37,141 bases of DNA from Bacteroidales bacterium (GTDB lineage: Bacteria > Bacteroidota > Bacteroidia > Bacteroidales > VadinHA17): positions 91,427-128,567 of the forward strand of contig PLNF01000140.1 in the NCBI GenBank assembly GCA_003141715.1, written 5' to 3'. Of this stretch, positions 23,980 through 32,133 are shown one piece after another. Every line of letters starts with the position of its first letter. Position 1 is the stretch's first letter. A program made the translations under genes and the position numbers. The notes below the pieces were generated by a model. The model did no database searches. It had not been told where the DNA came from and saw only the letters and a list, made by a program, of their open reading frames with translations.

Positions 23980-26325
23980 TTACTCGTATCGGAGAGCCTC
24001 CACCGGGTTCCTCGTCGCTGCCCTCAAGCTCTGCCAGCTAACAGTTAATAAGGCAATAACAAGTGCTGTGATTCCAGCTAATCCAAATATCCACCAGCTT
24101 AATTCTGTTTTATAAGCAAAACTCAGTAGCCATTTATGCATTGCATACCAGGCAATCGGGCAGGCAATTACAAAAGCAATCCCGACCCATTTTACAATGT
24201 CTTTATTCAACATCAACAGTATTTCAAAGATTCTGGCTCCATTTACCTTACGGATTCCTATTTCCTTAATGCGACGCTGAGAGGCAAAAATAGACATGGC
24301 CAGAATGCCGAGACTGCATATAACTATTGCACATCCTGCAAATAAGGAGAATGTCCGGCGGAACCTGAGTTCAGATTGATACATATTCTGGATTGCCTGA
24401 TCAAAAAAACTCACCTCAACCGGGAAAGATGGCGATAGACCAGAAACTGTTTTTTTAATATTATCTACTGTTGTATATAGCGTTTTGAAATCGCTTGTCT
24501 GAATGTTTACGAGACAATATGAAGCATTAGAATCATTTCTTATTGCAAGAGAAGCAATAGGCTGATTAACAGGTTTGTAATGAAAGTCTTTTATAACTCC
24601 GATAATTTCGGAACTGGTACCCATAGTGACTGTCCCTCCCAATGGATTGGTTATATTATTTTCGCGAAGGAATGTTTCATTCACTACAATTTTCTTTTTA
24701 TCGGAGGAAAGATTATCGGTATACAACCGCCCCGAAACCAATTGAAGGCCTAACATTTCAAAGAATTCTGCATCGGCACTGAACAGGTCAAAACTGATTT
24801 GCTTTTTTTCTCCATTCAGAGTTAACTGGGTTTCCCTGTATTGATTAGTATTACCGGGATAAAACTGAGAAAATGAAATCTTCTTTACAGTGGAGTTTTC
24901 CTCAAGTATATTTTTAAGGACGTCTTTCTTCTGGTTAAGTTGTTCCGTCAGCTTAATGCTTATGATATTGCTCTGGTCAAATCCAAGATTACTGCTCCCA
25001 AATCTGACCTGTTTCTGAACAAGGACAGTAAATGAAATAAGCACGATGGCTATCGTAAACTGCATAGTTACAAGAGCGCCTCTGAATGATAAGTTGGTTT
25101 TATTTGGTTTTATTGTTTTTTTCAAATTATCAACCACTTTGGAGGAAGAGATCCTTAAAGCTGGAACAATACTAAAAGTAATACTTAATACAACGATAAT
25201 TGCCAGAGAAACAATTATAAAGCCTGGAGAATTTGTTAATTTCTGACTGTAGTGAATCCCTGTATAATTCCCGATAAAGGGATTGACTGCATTGACAAGT
25301 TCGATAGCAACAAAAAGAGCTGCCAGAAAAAAGAGGAATGACTCGGCTAATGCGTTACGGAGAATAGAAGACCCCTTTGCCCCCATTATCTTCAGGACCC
25401 CTGTCTGTTTGATTTTTTCCTGCCACTGAGATGATGAAATGTTAATAAAATTGATCAGGGCAATCATCAGAACAAGTGAAGCTACGAGAACCAGGATCTG
25501 AACTTTCTTCTTATCACCATTTATAAGATAAGTGCTACCGAAAAGTGAAAATTTTGAAAAGTAGATTTTTTTTAATGGAGTCAGTTTTGTGTTCAAATAG
25601 TCTTTTTTGCTTTCTTCCGGGAAAAGAGACAAAATGGTTTTTGCTGTTTCATCAAGATTAACGCCCTTTTTTAAAAGTAAAAATGTCTGGAAATCACACC
25701 ATCCCCATTCTGTATACTCACCTCCGTTCTCCTGGACAATTTTTCTGGTGGCAATATTTGTTACTGCACTGAAGGTCAGACAAGAGTTAACATTTGGCTC
25801 CTCAATAACAGCACTTACAGTAAGGCTTTTGCTGTTGTTCAGTTTTATAGTTTTTCCCAGAGCCACCTCACTTCCGAAAAGCTTGTGCGACAATGATTTT
25901 GTGATCACGACAGACATTGGTTCTTTCAGAGCAGTTTCAGTGTTTCCTTCAATGAAATTGTAAGTAAAAAGTTTGAAGAAATCTTCATCCGCAAAAATCA
26001 GGTCTGATGTGATGGGTTCTTTGTTTTCAGACTGGAATACCGGAGCTTCCCACGTTCCGCTAATCCTTACAGTAGATTCTACCCCGGGAACTTTCGCGTC
26101 AATATGTTCTTTAAGAATACCGGGGGTATAGACATGGTCTTCTAATCCATATAAATAGATCCGTTCTCCGTTCTTTTGATGGATGTCTGTCGTAAGCTCA
26201 CTGTAACAATAAACAGAAAGTGTGATTACCAATGTCAAACTAATGGACAAACCCAGAAGATTGATCAGATTAGTTACAGGTCTCCGGGTAAAATTCCGGA
26301 TGATTGATTTGTATAGATATTTCAT
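23980..26325 (-). CDS. MacB/FtsX-type ABC transporter permease, paralogue 4 (array proximal)
   Basis: Inner-membrane permease, 781 residues, first in the direction of transcription. Membrane segments lie at about 18-40, 278-300, 326-346, 368-390, 412-436 and three in the last 120 residues. The C-terminal FtsX block is KEIGIRKVNGARIFEIL; the N-half equivalent reads KQTGVLKIMGAKGSSIL. It ends WQSLRAATRNPVEALRYE. The start ATG lies 59 nt downstream (- strand) of the decayed end of a fifth paralogue, and the palindrome CAGATT-N8-AATCTG (26360-26379) is 35-54 nt before it. No TAnnTTTG box was found, so with the adjacent sigma-54 regulator, activator-dependent control is possible but not shown. No ATPase gene in the array. 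Confidence 0.88.
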   Translation of the reverse strand: MKYLYKSIIRNFTRRPVTNLINLLGLSISLTLVITLSVYCYSELTTDIHQKNGERIYLYGLEDHVYTPGILKEHIDAKVPGVESTVRISGTWEAPVFQSENKEPITSDLIFADEDFFKLFTYNFIEGNTETALKEPMSVVITKSLSHKLFGSEVALGKTIKLNNSKSLTVSAVIEEPNVNSCLTFSAVTNIATRKIVQENGGEYTEWGWCDFQTFLLLKKGVNLDETAKTILSLFPEESKKDYLNTKLTPLKKIYFSKFSLFGSTYLINGDKKKVQILVLVASLVLMIALINFINISSSQWQEKIKQTGVLKIMGAKGSSILRNALAESFLFFLAALFVAIELVNAVNPFIGNYTGIHYSQKLTNSPGFIIVSLAIIVVLSITFSIVPALRISSSKVVDNLKKTIKPNKTNLSFRGALVTMQFTIAIVLISFTVLVQKQVRFGSSNLGFDQSNIISIKLTEQLNQKKDVLKNILEENSTVKKISFSQFYPGNTNQYRETQLTLNGEKKQISFDLFSADAEFFEMLGLQLVSGRLYTDNLSSDKKKIVVNETFLRENNITNPLGGTVTMGTSSEIIGVIKDFHYKPVNQPIASLAIRNDSNASYCLVNIQTSDFKTLYTTVDNIKKTVSGLSPSFPVEVSFFDQAIQNMYQSELRFRRTFSLFAGCAIVICSLGILAMSIFASQRRIKEIGIRKVNGARIFEILLMLNKDIVKWVGIAFVIACPIAWYAMHKWLLSFAYKTELSWWIFGLAGITALVIALLTVSWQSLRAATRNPVEALRYE

Positions 26326-26383
26326 AATCTTTTATTTTATATCGTTACTTTATCAATGTCAGATTCTCACGAAAATCTGGTTT

Positions 26384-26520
26384 TTAATACATCAAAGCTT
26401 TCACTGGATCTCTTATTGGGACTTTCCAGTTCTGCCATGTTAATGAACTCAAAGAGCCTTTGTTGCCCAAATGATTATTACCATAATAATGCCAAAATTG
26501 TATGTACTTGATATAAAGTT
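26384..26520 (-). pseudogene. C-terminal remnant of a fifth MacB/FtsX permease
   Basis: Reading the - strand back from the TAA at 26384-26386 gives SLTWQNWKVPIRDPVKALMY, which aligns with the intact tails LLTASWQSWRAATRNPVEALRYE of the neighbours (W-Q-x-W, R-x-P-V-x-A-L-x-Y in register). Just upstream, in another frame, is YNFGIIMVIIIWATKAL, which looks like the final membrane helix; a single frameshift joins the two parts. About 45 codons remain and the rest of the gene is gone. It has the same orientation and place as a gene that once preceded permease 4. Whether the remnant has a role in the leader of the operon is unknown. Confidence 0.7.
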
Positions 26521-26532
26521 ACTTAATAAATA

Positions 26533-26585
26533 TTACTAATAAAGTTAGTAAATAAATTTTACAATAAAGCGTAAAATAATTTTAC
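26533..26585. promoter_or_regulatory. AT-rich palindromes, possible operator sites
   Basis: TTACTAA (26533-26539) and TTAGTAA (26545-26551) form a perfect 7-bp inverted repeat with a 5-nt spacer. ATTTTAC (26556-26562) and GTAAAAT (26571-26577) form another with an 8-nt spacer, and ATTTTAC recurs at 26579-26585. Two adjacent dyads plus a half-site, 190-240 nt from both divergent genes, would suit an NtrC-type activator. Function is inferred only. Confidence 0.4.
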
Positions 26586-26636
26586 AGGTTGTTGATTTTA
26601 ATATTGATAACAATTAAATTTACCTTCCTGTTTTCA

Positions 26637-26739
26637 ACCCCCCGACGGAGGATTTACCACTCCCTAAATCCCTCCCCCAGGAAGGAGGGACTTTAAACTT
26701 TCAAAGAGTTAAAAGCCGCCCTTGGGCGGTGGGGGGTGA
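26637..26739. repeat. C-rich palindromic repeat, copy 2
   Basis: Shares CCCTAAATCCC, GGGACTTTAAA, CCCTTGGG and GTGGGGGGTGAAAA in order with copy 1 at 21456-21530, and its left part (AACCCCCCGACGGAGGATTTA) resembles 18762-18786. It contains two perfect hairpins: TCCCTCC/GGAGGGA and CCGCCC-TT-GGGCGG. It ends about 30 nt before the response regulator start, so it will be in that gene's leader or promoter region. Confidence 0.7.
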
Positions 26740-26771
26740 AAAAGGAGTAGAAAAGATTTTTATTTAACCAT

Positions 26772-28139
26772 ATGCAGAACCAGAAAGGGAACATTCTTGT
26801 TATTGATGACAACAAAAGCATCCTCAGCGCTCTTGAGATTTTGCTCATGCCTGAATTCAATGAGGTTACACTGCTTTCAAATCCAAACCAGATACTCACC
26901 GAATTGTCTAAAAAGGATTATAACCTGGTAATCCTTGACATGAATTTTAAGGCGGGAATCAATACCGGTAATGAGGGAATTTACTGGCTTGGAAGAATAA
27001 AGGAGACTAATCCTGAAATATCAGTGGTAATGATTACAGCCTATGGTGATATAGATACTGCGGTAAAGGCTTTAAAGTCAGGTGCCTCTGATTTCATTCT
27101 CAAACCATGGGACAATGAGAAATTGCTTGCAACACTAAAACTTGCGATTCAGCTTAATGTTTCAAAAACGGAAGTCCGGCAGCTTAAAGAGAGAGAGACT
27201 GAGCTTAAAAAGGAGATCAACCGTGACCAGAGGTTCATTATCGGTTCATCACCCCAGCTTACAGGTGTACTGAACATGGTAAGGAAAGTAGCAAAAACCG
27301 ATGCAAACGTATTGATCACAGGAGAAAATGGTACCGGTAAAGAACTAATTGCACAGGAAATACACCGTCTGTCGACCAGAACCAAAGAGGTGCTTGTGAG
27401 CGTAGACATGGGGGCATTAAGCGAAACTCTCTTTGAAAGTGAGCTCTTTGGACATGTGAAAGGCGCTTTTACCGATGCCCGCGAAAACCGACAGGGCAAA
27501 TTTGAAATTGCAGATAAAGGCACTCTTTTCCTCGATGAAATAGGAAATCTTTCGTTTCATCTTCAGGCCAAATTGCTTACAGTTATAGAGAATCGTAAGT
27601 TTTCACGTATTGGATCAAACCAGCTCATCCCCACCGACATACGCCTGATTTGTGCAACCAACAGGAATCTTGAAAGCATGGTTCACGAAGGTCTATTCAG
27701 GGAAGACCTTCTTTATAGGATCAACACAATCCAGATTGAATTGCCCCCGCTTAGGGACCGGGTGAATGATATCTTCATTCTTGCGGAATTCTTTCTGAAA
27801 AAATATGCTTACAAATACAATAAGCCCAACCTGAAAATCAATCAGACGGCACATGAAAAACTACTGAAGTATTCATGGCCGGGTAATATCCGGGAACTTC
27901 AGCATACCATTGAAAAGGCAGTAATATTAAGTGAATCAACTGTTCTAAAACCCGATGATTTTTATTTACGGCATACTGGTTCGGTTAATAGCACGAGTTC
28001 TTTCACCACTCTTGAAGAGATGGAAAAACAGATGATTCAACAAACACTTGAGAAAAATAATGGTAACTTCACTGCGGCCGCAGAACAGCTTGGAATAACA
28101 AGGCAGACTCTTTATAACAGATTTAAAAAATCGGAGTAA
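26772..28139 (+). CDS. sigma-54-dependent response regulator, NtrC type
   Basis: Cytoplasmic enhancer-binding activator, 455 residues. Receiver domain 1-122 with acidic pair D12/D13, phosphoacceptor D56 (LVILD) and K111. AAA+ domain about 155-395: Walker A GENGTGKE 184-191, Walker B TLFLDEIG 251-258, and R-finger region after ICATNRNLE. The sigma-54 contact loop reads GAFTDA (231-236) where the textbook form is GAFTGA. A Fis-type helix-turn-helix lies at about 430-453 (AAAEQLGITRQTLYNRF). It is the first gene of a two-gene operon; the stop overlaps the kinase ATG by 1 nt (TAATG). Divergent placement from the permease array suggests that the array is its target. Confidence 0.93.
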   Translation: MQNQKGNILVIDDNKSILSALEILLMPEFNEVTLLSNPNQILTELSKKDYNLVILDMNFKAGINTGNEGIYWLGRIKETNPEISVVMITAYGDIDTAVKALKSGASDFILKPWDNEKLLATLKLAIQLNVSKTEVRQLKERETELKKEINRDQRFIIGSSPQLTGVLNMVRKVAKTDANVLITGENGTGKELIAQEIHRLSTRTKEVLVSVDMGALSETLFESELFGHVKGAFTDARENRQGKFEIADKGTLFLDEIGNLSFHLQAKLLTVIENRKFSRIGSNQLIPTDIRLICATNRNLESMVHEGLFREDLLYRINTIQIELPPLRDRVNDIFILAEFFLKKYAYKYNKPNLKINQTAHEKLLKYSWPGNIRELQHTIEKAVILSESTVLKPDDFYLRHTGSVNSTSSFTTLEEMEKQMIQQTLEKNNGNFTAAAEQLGITRQTLYNRFKKSE

Positions 28140-29491
28140 TGTTCAGTAAAAGCCTGTATTTCAATATCATATTAAGGGTACTTCTAATTGTAATGCTGTC
28201 AGCTATTCTTGGTTATTTTATTGTTATTGACAGATCGTTACGTTTTTCGATTATCTGCTTTCTGACAATTGTATTTCTGACAACCAATCTCATATCTTAT
28301 CTGAACAGTACAAATAAAAAGATCAGGTTTTTCTTCGATTCTGTCAGAAATAATGATTCGAACCTCTCTTTTCCTGTTGAAACAAGAAATCCGGCCTTAA
28401 AGGAGTTATATCAAAGCATGAACAGGGTGAACCATCAGATCCAGCAGTTAAAAATAGAGAACAGGCAGCAGGAACAATATTTCGGTACATTGCTCGAGCA
28501 TCTCGCTACAGGAATAATTACATATAATGATAAAGGATTCATACTGCATGCCAATTCATCAGCCAGGAAATTACTTTCACTTGACGTTCTTACACATTTG
28601 ACACAGATCGAACGCAAAGACAGGAAGCTTTATAACGCAATAAACAGCATTAAACCTTTTGAACGTCGTCTTATTGCTATTTCAGCAGAGGATGGTGAGA
28701 TACAGCTTTCGCTGAAGGCTACATCGATTAAAACAAATGAAAATGAACTTTTTATTCTCTCAATTCAGGACATAAAAAATGAACTTGATGAAAAAGAGAT
28801 CGAGTCGTGGATGAAACTGATAAGGGTATTAATGCATGAAATAATGAACTCCATTACGCCCATAACCTCTCTGTCAGAAAGTCTTTCAAACATTTATAGT
28901 ACAGGAGGAAAGCCTGTTTTACCCGAACAGGTAAATGTTAAAACTATCGCCACTACCTTGCAGGGCCTGAATGTTATTAAGGAACAGGGAAAAGGGCTGA
29001 TGTCGTTTGTTGAGTCTTACAGAAAATTGACCCGGGTACCAGAACCGGAAAAGAAATTATTTAAAGTGGCTGATCTGATGGACCGGGTACACATACTCTA
29101 TAATTCCCTTGATAACAGCGACAGAACTAATTTTTCTGTTTCACTGAAAAATCCTGATCTTGAGATTTTTGCAGATCAAAACCTTATTTCACAGGTTTTA
29201 ATAAACCTTCTGAAAAATGCCCTCGAAGCTAATGAAAATAATAATGATGGGAAGATAAGAATTGTTGCAACTGAGGGTTTTAACAACCGTCCTGAAATAT
29301 GTGTTTTAGATAATGGTCCGGGAATTTCTGAAGGGAACCTTGATGAGATATTTGTCCCGTTTTTTACTACCAGGCAAAATGGTTCAGGCATCGGACTGAG
29401 CATTTCAAGACAGATCATGAGGGTGCATGGAGGAAACCTGAAAGTCCGGTCAGTGCCCGATAAAGAGACTGTGTTTTGCCTGAGTTTCTAA
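28139..29491 (+). CDS. membrane sensor histidine kinase, NtrY-like
   Basis: Partner kinase of the preceding regulator, 450 residues. Two membrane helices (about 11-30 and 36-54) enclose almost no periplasmic loop, so sensing is probably in the membrane or cytoplasm. A HAMP-like/coiled segment runs to about 112. A PAS-like domain follows (about 113-215; FGTLLEHLATGIITYNDKGF). The H-box is LMHEIMNSITPI with H233. The ATPase part has N360 (NLLKNALEAN), DNGPGI 391-396, FVPFFTT 405-411 and GSGIGL 415-420. All boxes are intact. The gene starts on the TAATG overlap with the regulator, and its stop overlaps the convergent LolC/E-like gene by 4 nt (29488-29491). Confidence 0.92.
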   Translation: MFSKSLYFNIILRVLLIVMLSAILGYFIVIDRSLRFSIICFLTIVFLTTNLISYLNSTNKKIRFFFDSVRNNDSNLSFPVETRNPALKELYQSMNRVNHQIQQLKIENRQQEQYFGTLLEHLATGIITYNDKGFILHANSSARKLLSLDVLTHLTQIERKDRKLYNAINSIKPFERRLIAISAEDGEIQLSLKATSIKTNENELFILSIQDIKNELDEKEIESWMKLIRVLMHEIMNSITPITSLSESLSNIYSTGGKPVLPEQVNVKTIATTLQGLNVIKEQGKGLMSFVESYRKLTRVPEPEKKLFKVADLMDRVHILYNSLDNSDRTNFSVSLKNPDLEIFADQNLISQVLINLLKNALEANENNNDGKIRIVATEGFNNRPEICVLDNGPGISEGNLDEIFVPFFTTRQNGSGIGLSISRQIMRVHGGNLKVRSVPDKETVFCLSF

Positions 29492-30732
29492 TCGTACCTT
29501 ATCGCCTTTACCGGTGAGATCCTGCTTATTAACTGCGAAGGGACAAGTAACATAATAATTATAGCAACCATTGTTCCGGCATTCAATAATATTATGTGGG
29601 CTAATTCAAGATTAACAGGCACCGTTTTAATATAATATGAAGATGGATCGAGTGTAATCACCCCGGTTTTAAGCTGAAGATAAGCAAGCCCGATTCCGAT
29701 AAAATTACCCCAGAATAATCCCTTTCCGATAAGATATGCAGCCTGATAAAGAAACACTCTGCGTATTGTAACATCTTCAGCACCAAGAGATTTAAGAACA
29801 CCAATCATATTAGTTTTTTCAAGAATAAGGATAAGCAGTCCTGATATCATATTAAATCCTGCAACAATAAGCATCAGCAATATTATTATTATGACATTGA
29901 TATCCTGAAAATTCAGCCAGTCGAAGATCTGGGGATATCGTATCCTGATGTTCGTCACTTTAAACTTTGTATCTTCTTCGGTTATTTTATAGCCTATCGC
30001 GTCTCTGATTGCTGTGGTCATTTCATCGAGTTTGCCGAAATCTTTGATATACACTTCAAATCCGCTTACCTGGTCATCTTTCCATCCGTTAAGCCGTTTA
30101 ATATGCCCGATATCGCAGTAAACGTACATTTTATCAAATTCTTCAAGGCTAGTCTCATAAATGCCACTGATGGTAAATTTTCTCATTCGCGGCGGATCCT
30201 GTATAAAAAGCATGGCGAACGAATCACCTGTTTTCAGCCTGAGCATATCAGCGATCTTTTTTGAAATAATCACCTTATCAGTGCGGCCGGTATCTGTGAC
30301 TGTGAAAACAGAGCCATCTACCATATTACTCTTAAAGTAATTCCAGTCAAAGTCACTTCCTATTCCTTTAAGCACTACTCCCTGGATATCCTCATCCGTC
30401 CTTATGATTCCTGCTTTGGTGGCAAATACCTGAATATGTTCAATCCCGGGGATCTGCTTTATCACGGGAATGAATTTCTGGGTGTCACTTATTGGTGTGG
30501 TCTCGAATGAAATATTCGAATCGAAATTCATGATCTGAATGTGAGATCCAAAACCAACCACCTTTTCCCTGATCTGTTTTTTGAAGCCGGTAAGTATTGC
30601 GACTGCAAGTATCATAACAGCCAGACCCATAGCTATTCCGACTATTGCAATGACATTTATGGGACGTGAAAATGATGTGCCTTCACGTCTTCCTTTTATT
30701 AGCTTGTGTGCTATGAAATATGGTAAATTCAT
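29488..30732 (-). CDS. LolC/LolE-family ABC permease
   Basis: Inner-membrane permease of 414 residues with the four-helix FtsX layout: helix 1 at about 25-48 (AIVGIAMGLAVMILAVAI), one periplasmic MacB_PCD-like domain (about 50-265), and three helices at about 275-300, 320-350 and 375-400. The coupling block is NMIGVLKSLGAEDVTIRRVF. It starts MNLPYFIAHKLIKG, the typical beginning of Bacteroidota lipoprotein-releasing permeases, and ends SPVKAIRYD, echoing the tails of the larger array permeases. It would extract lipoproteins from the inner membrane with a LolD ATPase, which is not in the window. It ends against the kinase gene and is divergent from namZ. Confidence 0.88.
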   Translation of the reverse strand: MNLPYFIAHKLIKGRREGTSFSRPINVIAIVGIAMGLAVMILAVAILTGFKKQIREKVVGFGSHIQIMNFDSNISFETTPISDTQKFIPVIKQIPGIEHIQVFATKAGIIRTDEDIQGVVLKGIGSDFDWNYFKSNMVDGSVFTVTDTGRTDKVIISKKIADMLRLKTGDSFAMLFIQDPPRMRKFTISGIYETSLEEFDKMYVYCDIGHIKRLNGWKDDQVSGFEVYIKDFGKLDEMTTAIRDAIGYKITEEDTKFKVTNIRIRYPQIFDWLNFQDINVIIIILLMLIVAGFNMISGLLILILEKTNMIGVLKSLGAEDVTIRRVFLYQAAYLIGKGLFWGNFIGIGLAYLQLKTGVITLDPSSYYIKTVPVNLELAHIILLNAGTMVAIIIMLLVPSQLISRISPVKAIRYD

Positions 30733-30748
30733 TATTCTGAAAAGTTCC

Positions 30749-30756
30749 CAAATTTA
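30749..30756 (-). promoter_or_regulatory. possible minus-7 box of the LolC/E-like gene
   Basis: On the - strand this reads TAAATTTG, matching TAnnTTTG, 17 nt before the ATG at 30732. No minus-33 TTTG lies at 19-20 nt, so the call is weak in an AT-rich gap. Confidence 0.3.
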
Positions 30757-30775
30757 AGAAATTTAAGTTTAACTC

Positions 30776-30845
30776 CTCTTTGTAGCCCTGTGTTAGTTCT
30801 TTTTGTTACACAGAGGGACATAGAGAAGCATAGAGAACCACAGAG
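30776..30845. repeat. ACACAGAG-type intergenic repeat
   Basis: CTGTGT (30788-30793) pairs with ACACAG (30808-30813), inside a longer imperfect hairpin (CTCTTTGTAGCCCTGTGT against ACACAGAGGGACATAGAG). The right side continues as near-direct repeats CATAGAGAAG, CATAGAGAAC, CACAGAG. It lies between the divergent LolC/E-like gene and namZ. Similar wording is common in intergenic DNA of many bacteria, from general knowledge. Confidence 0.55.
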
Positions 30846-30889
30846 ATTAAAAAAAAGTTCTAGATTTACATAAACAAAACTAAAGCCTT

Positions 30890-32062
30890 ATGGTTAGATT
30901 TCTTTTTACCCTGGGTTTTACAGCACTGATTATCACCTATCCAGCCAGTATTGGAGTTAAGAAGCTTCCTATACCAGGAGCAAACCAGATTGAATTATAC
31001 AGAGCCTTCATTGAAGGCAAGTCTGTTGCTGTCGTCGCAAACCAGACTTCCATGATCGGATCAACTCATCTGGTGGATAAACTTTTATCAATCGGGATAA
31101 ATATTAAAGTAATATTCGCACCGGAACATGGATTCAGAAATTTAGCTGATGCAGGGGAGAATATCGAAAACAGGAAAGATACAGAAACTGGCATTCTCTT
31201 ATTAAGTCTTTATGGTTCGCATCTGAAACCAACTGCCCTTGACCTGACAGGGATTGATGTGGTAATTTTTGATATTCAGGATGTAGGTACACGTTTCTAT
31301 ACTTATATTTCAACACTCCATTACATTCTGGAATCGTGTGCGGAAAATCATGTTAAATGTCTCGTACTTGACAGACCCAATCCGAATGGTTTTTATTTTG
31401 ACGGGAATATCCTCGATAAAGCCTACAGTTCTTTTGTGGGTATGGATCCGATTCCGGTTGTACACGGTATGACAGTTGGAGAATATGCAGAAATGTTAAA
31501 CGGGGAGGGATGGTTGAAGAATGGTGTAAAATGCGATCTGGTTGTCATTAAGTGCAAGAACTACACGCATCAGACACTTTATGAACTTCCTGTTAAACCA
31601 TCGCCTAACCTTCCAAACCAGACCTCTGTTTATCTTTATCCATCCATCTGCTTTTTCGAGGGTACGGTTGTCTCCTTAGGACGGGGAACGTCGTTCCCGT
31701 TCCAGGTGTTCGGAAGTCCCGATCTACCCGACAGAGGTTTCAGTTTTATTCCCGAAAGTGTTCCGGGGGCAAAAAATCCGCCACTTCTTGGGATTAAATG
31801 TTTTGGAACGGATCTTACGGATGCAGTTAAAAAGAAACTTGTACCGAAGCCTGAACTTAATCTCGATTGGTTGATCAGCGCTTATAACGATTTTCCGAAT
31901 AAAGACAAATTTTTTAACTCTTATTTTGATGTTCTCGCTGGAGGACCGGTTTTAAGGGAACAGATCCAGAAGGGGATGACTTCAGAACAAATCAAAGCAA
32001 CCTGGAAAGAAGGGCTTGCTAGATTTGCAAAAATAAGAGAGAAGTATCTGCTTTATAAATGA
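30890..32062 (+). CDS. namZ: NamZ-like exo-beta-N-acetylmuramidase (DUF1343)
   Basis: Probable exported glycosidase that releases MurNAc from the non-reducing ends of peptidoglycan fragments; this activity is known for B. subtilis NamZ (YbbC), and the assignment here is by family resemblance. It has 390 residues. A signal peptide covers about 1-20 (MVRFLFTLGFTALIITYPAS). Conserved DUF1343 blocks are SVAVVANQTS (45-54), APEHGFRN (77-84), VVIFDIQDVGTRFYTYI (about 124-140) and DRPNPNG (161-167). The C-terminal part has SLGRGTSFPFQVFGSP. The Glu and His of EHGFR are the obvious active-site candidates. It stands alone between two repeats. With MltF and the dcw genes it suggests peptidoglycan recycling in this organism. 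Confidence 0.87.
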   Translation: MVRFLFTLGFTALIITYPASIGVKKLPIPGANQIELYRAFIEGKSVAVVANQTSMIGSTHLVDKLLSIGINIKVIFAPEHGFRNLADAGENIENRKDTETGILLLSLYGSHLKPTALDLTGIDVVIFDIQDVGTRFYTYISTLHYILESCAENHVKCLVLDRPNPNGFYFDGNILDKAYSSFVGMDPIPVVHGMTVGEYAEMLNGEGWLKNGVKCDLVVIKCKNYTHQTLYELPVKPSPNLPNQTSVYLYPSICFFEGTVVSLGRGTSFPFQVFGSPDLPDRGFSFIPESVPGAKNPPLLGIKCFGTDLTDAVKKKLVPKPELNLDWLISAYNDFPNKDKFFNSYFDVLAGGPVLREQIQKGMTSEQIKATWKEGLARFAKIREKYLLYK

Positions 32063-32133
32063 ATGACTTCCCCTAAGATAATTCTCTTTTCCGCGAATAG
32101 GCATTAATTTAACTTATTGTCAGGTTGATCCAT

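Larger units (their letters stand above)
26326..26771. other. 446-nt divergent intergenic region
   Basis: Gap between the leftward permease array and the rightward response regulator. From left to right it holds a hairpin (26360-26379), the decayed end of a fifth permease (26384-26520), an AT-rich block with two palindromes (26533-26585), a featureless AT-rich stretch, and a C-rich repeat (26637-26739). It should contain two divergent promoters, but I find neither a clear TAnnTTTG box nor a clear sigma-54 TGGCAC-N5-TTGC site. Confidence 0.7.

Noticed and set aside
26326-26771. Sigma-54 promoter (TGGCAC-N5-TTGC) for the permease array or regulator
   Set aside because: Only partial matches such as TTGGCATTATTATGG were found, without the TTGC half; not strong enough to report as a site.
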